Assembly: GCA_027490465.1 (NCBI GenBank)
Contig: JAIXXZ010000019.1
Span: 1-63,658 of the forward strand
DNA: 63,658 nt
DNA from: Oxalobacteraceae bacterium
GTDB lineage: Bacteria; Pseudomonadota; Gammaproteobacteria; Burkholderiales; Burkholderiaceae_D
Direction: 5' to 3'
Each line of letters starts with the position of its first letter. Position 1 is the first letter of the stretch. Shown piece after piece: positions 60,829 through 63,658 of this stretch. The position numbers were made by a program, and so were the translations under genes. Below the pieces are notes generated by a model, which was not told the DNA's origin, did no database searches, and worked only from the letters and a program-made list of their open reading frames with translations.

Positions 60829-61584
60829 CTACCCGCGCCCCACATAAGGCATGTTCGTCGCCATGATGGTCATGAACAGAACATTGCTCTCCAAAGGCAG
60901 ATTGGCAATTTGCACCACGGCTTGCCCAACGTGCTCGACATCCATCGTCGGTTCAGCCTTCAGTGATCCATCCGCCTGAATCACGCCTTTGCTGATGACC
61001 TGTGTCATCTCGGTGGCCGCATTGCCGATGTCGATCTGGCTGCAAGCGATGCGATCTGCACGACCATCGAGTGCAATCGATTTGGTCAAACCCGTAATCG
61101 CATGCTTGGTGGCAGTGTAGGGCGCAGAGAAAGGCCGAGGCGTGTTGGCGGAAATCGATCCGTTATTGATGATGCGCCCCCCTTTGGGTGACTGTGCTTT
61201 CATCATGCGCATAGCTTCTTGCGCGCATAAAAAAGAACCGGTCAGATTCGCGTTCACCACATTCATCCACTGCGTGTAACTCAGATCTTCCATTGGGATC
61301 GGCGGCGATGCCGTACCCGCGTTATTGAACAGCACATCAATGCGACCAAACTTTGCTTTCAGGCTGGCGAACAGCTGTTTCACACTCTCGGGATCGCCGA
61401 CATCACTGGTCACCGCCAGCGTATTGGCATCCGTGCCTCCGATGTCCTTGAGTGCTGCTTGGAGCTTGTCGAGATTGCGGCCAGTGATCACGACCTGATA
61501 GTTCGCATGCAATAAAGCTTTTGCAGCAGCCTTGCCTATGCCGGTACCTCCGCCGGTCACCAGTGCGACGCGATTGGAATTCAT
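60829..61584 (-). CDS. Short-chain dehydrogenase/reductase
   Basis: The 251-residue protein has [12 protein letters not shown] (~10-21), NNAGTA (~90), the catalytic Ser in IINNGSISA and [19 protein letters not shown] with Tyr/Lys (~155-159). VVITGRN supports NADP preference through the Arg. The C-terminus [19 protein letters not shown] is characteristic of a large group of uncharacterised reductases (often called SDR family oxidoreductase). The substrate is unknown. It is convergent with the MAPEG gene. Confidence 0.9.
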   Translation of the reverse strand: MNSNRVALVTGGGTGIGKAAAKALLHANYQVVITGRNLDKLQAALKDIGGTDANTLAVTSDVGDPESVKQLFASLKAKFGRIDVLFNNAGTASPPIPMEDLSYTQWMNVVNANLTGSFLCAQEAMRMMKAQSPKGGRIINNGSISANTPRPFSAPYTATKHAITGLTKSIALDGRADRIACSQIDIGNAATEMTQVISKGVIQADGSLKAEPTMDVEHVGQAVVQIANLPLESNVLFMTIMATNMPYVGRG

Positions 61585-61801
61585 GAGCTTGTCTCTGTTG
61601 TGGGTTGATCGCCAACGCAGAGCGCGTTTCGGTAAGTTGAACGCGCTTTGCTATTCTTGCCTGTGGAAGATGTGTCTGTTATTTCACACTCAGGCATTTT
61701 GATCTTACCATCGCGCACATGACTCCCGGCGTCTGGACGGATCTCTGTTACCTTGCTTTGTAGAAGTCGTGTGATACCGTTAAAAACTAAACAATAAAAT
61801 C

Positions 61802-62815
61802 ATGGCCACTCTCATGAACCGTCAGGTGATTCTCTCCAGCCGTCCCGAGGGCATTCCTCAAGCCGAACACTTTCGACTTGTGGAGACCGCCGTGCCGCAA
61901 CTGCAGCCGGGCCAGGTGCTGATACGCAATCACTTTCTCGCCGTCGAGCCGGCCATGCGCGGCTGGGTGAATGCGGTGGCCAATTACTCGCAACCCGTCG
62001 GTATCGGTGAAGTCATGCGTTCTTTTGCTGCAGGCGAAATCATCGCCTCCGAGAATTCGCAATGGCCGGTGGGCACGCGGGTGACTGGCATGTTCGGCTG
62101 GCAGGATTACGCAGCAGTCGATGTGAGCACGATTGATTATCGTGTTGATCAGGCGGACCTGCCTTTGTCGACCTCGCTGGGCGTACTTGGTATTAATGGC
62201 ATTACCGCGCACTACGGACTGATGCGTATTGGTGAGCCCAAATCAGGCGAGACCGTGCTGGTGTCCACAGGCGCCGGTGCGGTGGGTTCTTGCGTGGGTC
62301 AGATTGCAAGGATTCACGGATGTCGCACCGTCGCGATTACCGGGGGGGAGGTCAAGCGTCAGTTGTGCATCGACCGCTTTCAGTACGATGCCGCGGTGGA
62401 TTACAAGCGCGAGAATTTTGCCGAGCAGTTGGCGGCAGCTTGTCCGACGGGCGTCGATATCTATTTTGACAATACCTCGGGTAGGATCAGCGATGCGGTG
62501 ATGCAGCACCTGAACGTGGGTGCGCGTGTGATCATTTGCGGCACCGCTTCCATCGCCAACTGGAATCCCACGCCACTCGGCCCTCGGGTGGAACGCCAGC
62601 TGCTGGTCAAGCGGGCTCGCATGCAGGGCTTCGTGATACTTGATCACCGGGACCACTATGCTGCCGCGCGCGTCGATCTAGCCGAGTGGGTGCGGCAGGG
62701 TCTGATCCGGTACGAAGAGGACGTACTCGATGGTATCGGCCATGCCCCGGATGCCATTGCCGGGCTCTACCGGGGCGAAAATCTGGGCCGGCGGTTGATT
62801 CGGGTCATCGACTGA
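61802..62815 (+). CDS. Zinc-independent NADP-dependent medium-chain reductase (CurA/leukotriene B4 dehydrogenase type)
   Basis: The 337-residue protein begins NRQVILSSRPEGIPQAEHFRLVE and includes VEPAMRGWVN, FGWQDYAAV, LGINGITAHYGL, and the cofactor loop VSTGAGAVGSCVGQIARIHGCR. The late segments VDIYFDNTSG, ILDHRDHY and GLYRGENLGRRLIRV are diagnostic of the CurA/PTGR1 branch. These enzymes reduce alpha,beta-unsaturated ketones with NADPH and lack the zinc ligands. The length is normal. The gene stands alone. Confidence 0.9.
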   Translation: MATLMNRQVILSSRPEGIPQAEHFRLVETAVPQLQPGQVLIRNHFLAVEPAMRGWVNAVANYSQPVGIGEVMRSFAAGEIIASENSQWPVGTRVTGMFGWQDYAAVDVSTIDYRVDQADLPLSTSLGVLGINGITAHYGLMRIGEPKSGETVLVSTGAGAVGSCVGQIARIHGCRTVAITGGEVKRQLCIDRFQYDAAVDYKRENFAEQLAAACPTGVDIYFDNTSGRISDAVMQHLNVGARVIICGTASIANWNPTPLGPRVERQLLVKRARMQGFVILDHRDHYAAARVDLAEWVRQGLIRYEEDVLDGIGHAPDAIAGLYRGENLGRRLIRVID

Positions 62816-63205
62816 GCAAGCTGCGCCACGCCAGGCACCGGGGTCTCTTCTGGTCGGGGGAGTAAATTTTTATTCGCCTTGCCAGCGCGGTAGGTGCAGC
62901 TCAAGCGGCCCGACCTGACAACCGGGGTTTTGCTCCCGCGCTATCTCGCCGCGCCTGAAACGCTGCGCCAGTGCCGCTTTTCGTCGTAGTGAGTCCTCGC
63001 CTGACGCAATCCCTGTCGTTTTGCCGATCGCCGCAGCGCATTGTTCAGATAATCTGAACTTACAGTAAAGAAATATTTATTTTTCCTGAAGTAGACTCAT
63101 CAGTACAGTTCAAGCCTGAGCAGTATTGGCGGCTTGCACGGGCGCCGCTGCACCTATGCGAGTGGCGCTTTCGCCCGCACCGAGACCCCAAACAGGAGAA
63201 TAAAT
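62816..63205. other. glyA upstream region with palindrome and structured leader
   Basis: There is no gene. At 63044-63058 lies the perfect palindrome TTCAGAT-A-ATCTGAA. An AT-rich stretch (about 63066-63085) follows, then two GC hairpins before the glyA ribosome site: GCGGC/GCCGC at 63129-63133 and 63144-63148, and GGCG-CTTT-CGCC at 63164-63175. This suggests a repressor/activator site and a structured 5' leader. I cannot match it to a known riboswitch class. Confidence 0.45.
63044..63058. promoter_or_regulatory. Palindromic operator candidate upstream of glyA
   Basis: TTCAGATAATCTGAA has 7-base arms around one central base, about 150 bp before the glyA start. Such symmetry is typical of a dimeric regulator site. 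It is not the TGAA-N5-TTCA arrangement of MetR, which controls glyA in enteric bacteria, so the regulator is unknown. Confidence 0.45.
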
Positions 63206-63658
63206 ATGCTCACACGAGTCAGCCCCGCCAACTGCGCGTTTCCGGATCAATTGGATCTGGCGCAGAGCGACCCCGCGCTCTGGGCCGCAATACAGCAGGA
63301 GGCGACTCGCCAGGAAGATCATATTGAGCTGATCGCTTCTGAAAATTACACCAGCCCAGCGGTGATGCAGGCGCAGGGTTCGGTGCTCACCAATAAATAC
63401 GCTGAGGGTTATCCCGGCAAGCGCTACTACGGTGGCTGCGAGTATGTCGACATCGTCGAACAGCTGTGTATCGACCGACTCAAAGAACTGTACGGCGCAA
63501 ATTTTGCCAATGTGCAGGCCAACTCGGGTTCGCAGGCCAATCAGGCGGTGTTCCTGGCGTTGCTCAATCCCGGCGACACCATCATGGGCATGTCACTCGC
63601 CGAAGGCGGTCACCTCACGCACGGCATGCATCTGAACATGAGCGGCAAGTGGTTCAAC
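63206..63658 (+). CDS. glyA: Serine hydroxymethyltransferase GlyA, N-terminal 151 residues (cut by window end)
   Basis: The ATG at 63206 follows AGGAG. The sequence carries [45 protein letters not shown] (Glu of IASEN and Tyr of YYGG contribute to the active site), then [25 protein letters not shown] and GGHLTHG. These are unmistakable. It interconverts serine and glycine with tetrahydrofolate using PLP; the PLP Lys lies beyond the window. The first ~20 residues before LWAAI are longer than in E. coli GlyA. Confidence 0.97.
   Translation, partial: MLTRVSPANCAFPDQLDLAQSDPALWAAIQQEATRQEDHIELIASENYTSPAVMQAQGSVLTNKYAEGYPGKRYYGGCEYVDIVEQLCIDRLKELYGANFANVQANSGSQANQAVFLALLNPGDTIMGMSLAEGGHLTHGMHLNMSGKWFN

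Noticed and set aside
1..63658. CRISPR arrays, tRNA or rRNA genes, phage modules
   Set aside because: No regularly spaced repeats, no cloverleaf-like sequence with a GTTCRA arm, and no phage structural genes were seen. The contractile-tail-like proteins belong to a complete T6SS with TssJ, TssL, TssM and ClpV.

Overview
The window looks like the chromosome of a betaproteobacterium, probably Burkholderiales and perhaps an Oxalobacteraceae/Undibacterium-type bacterium. I infer this from the moderate GC, the type VI secretion (T6SS) gene order, the SoxCD pair, the DUF4280, SYLF and YaeQ families, and LexA-type SOS control. No rRNA, tRNA or CRISPR was seen. The taxonomic call comes from gene content and protein character only.

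Layout. (1) 1-13.5 kb is an accessory, AT-richer, duplication-prone island. It holds three exported caspase-like proteases with MORN repeats (one also with WG repeats) and five intact plus one dead small exported proteins of the Adhesin_E type. It also holds a LexA-boxed UmuD-like gene, two eroded 3' ends of further UmuD-like genes, a caspase-tail/papain-like relic and several broken IS3-type elements. (2) 14-18.5 kb carries metabolic genes: nitronate monooxygenase, CoA-transferase/racemase, class II aldolase and a SYLF lipid-binding protein. (3) 18.7-38.5 kb is a complete T6SS operon on the minus strand, in transcription order tssB, tssC, hcp, tssE, tssF, tssG, clpV, vgrG, a YwqK-type MORN protein, a DUF4280 PAAR-like tip, a small membrane protein, then tssJ, tssK, tssL, tssM and tssA. 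(4) 38.6-44.4 kb is an apparently T6SS-linked regulatory block: a coiled-coil orphan, a histidine kinase with a degenerate receiver, a NarL-type regulator, and a three-gene set encoding a membrane protein, a multi-TM/PAS protein and a membrane-anchored XRE protein. The 12-bp palindrome ATACTTTAGTAT lies upstream of tssB and of two genes of this block.

(5) 44.8-51.2 kb is a plus-strand gene string: thermostable-hemolysin-like GNAT protein, AMP-forming ligase, TenA-like diiron oxidase, SDR, TPR protein and an OmpR/histidine-kinase pair. It looks like an undescribed acyl or small-molecule pathway. (6) 51.3-54.3 kb has YaeQ and a sulfur-relay trio: a TusA-like protein, a DsrE protein, and a TusA-like domain fused to a MetE C-terminal catalytic domain. 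(7) 54.3-56.7 kb is AT-rich and holds a 534-residue unknown, possibly a papain-like effector, plus tiny ORFs, one with a near-perfect Shine-Dalgarno. (8) 56.7-63.7 kb has soxD/soxC, a periplasmic methyltransferase-like protein, a distant Adhesin_E relative, MAPEG, an SDR, a zinc-independent reductase and the start of glyA.

The strongest candidates for something new are the repeated module of UmuD-like remnant, exported caspase and Adhesin_E protein, and the shared T6SS palindrome.
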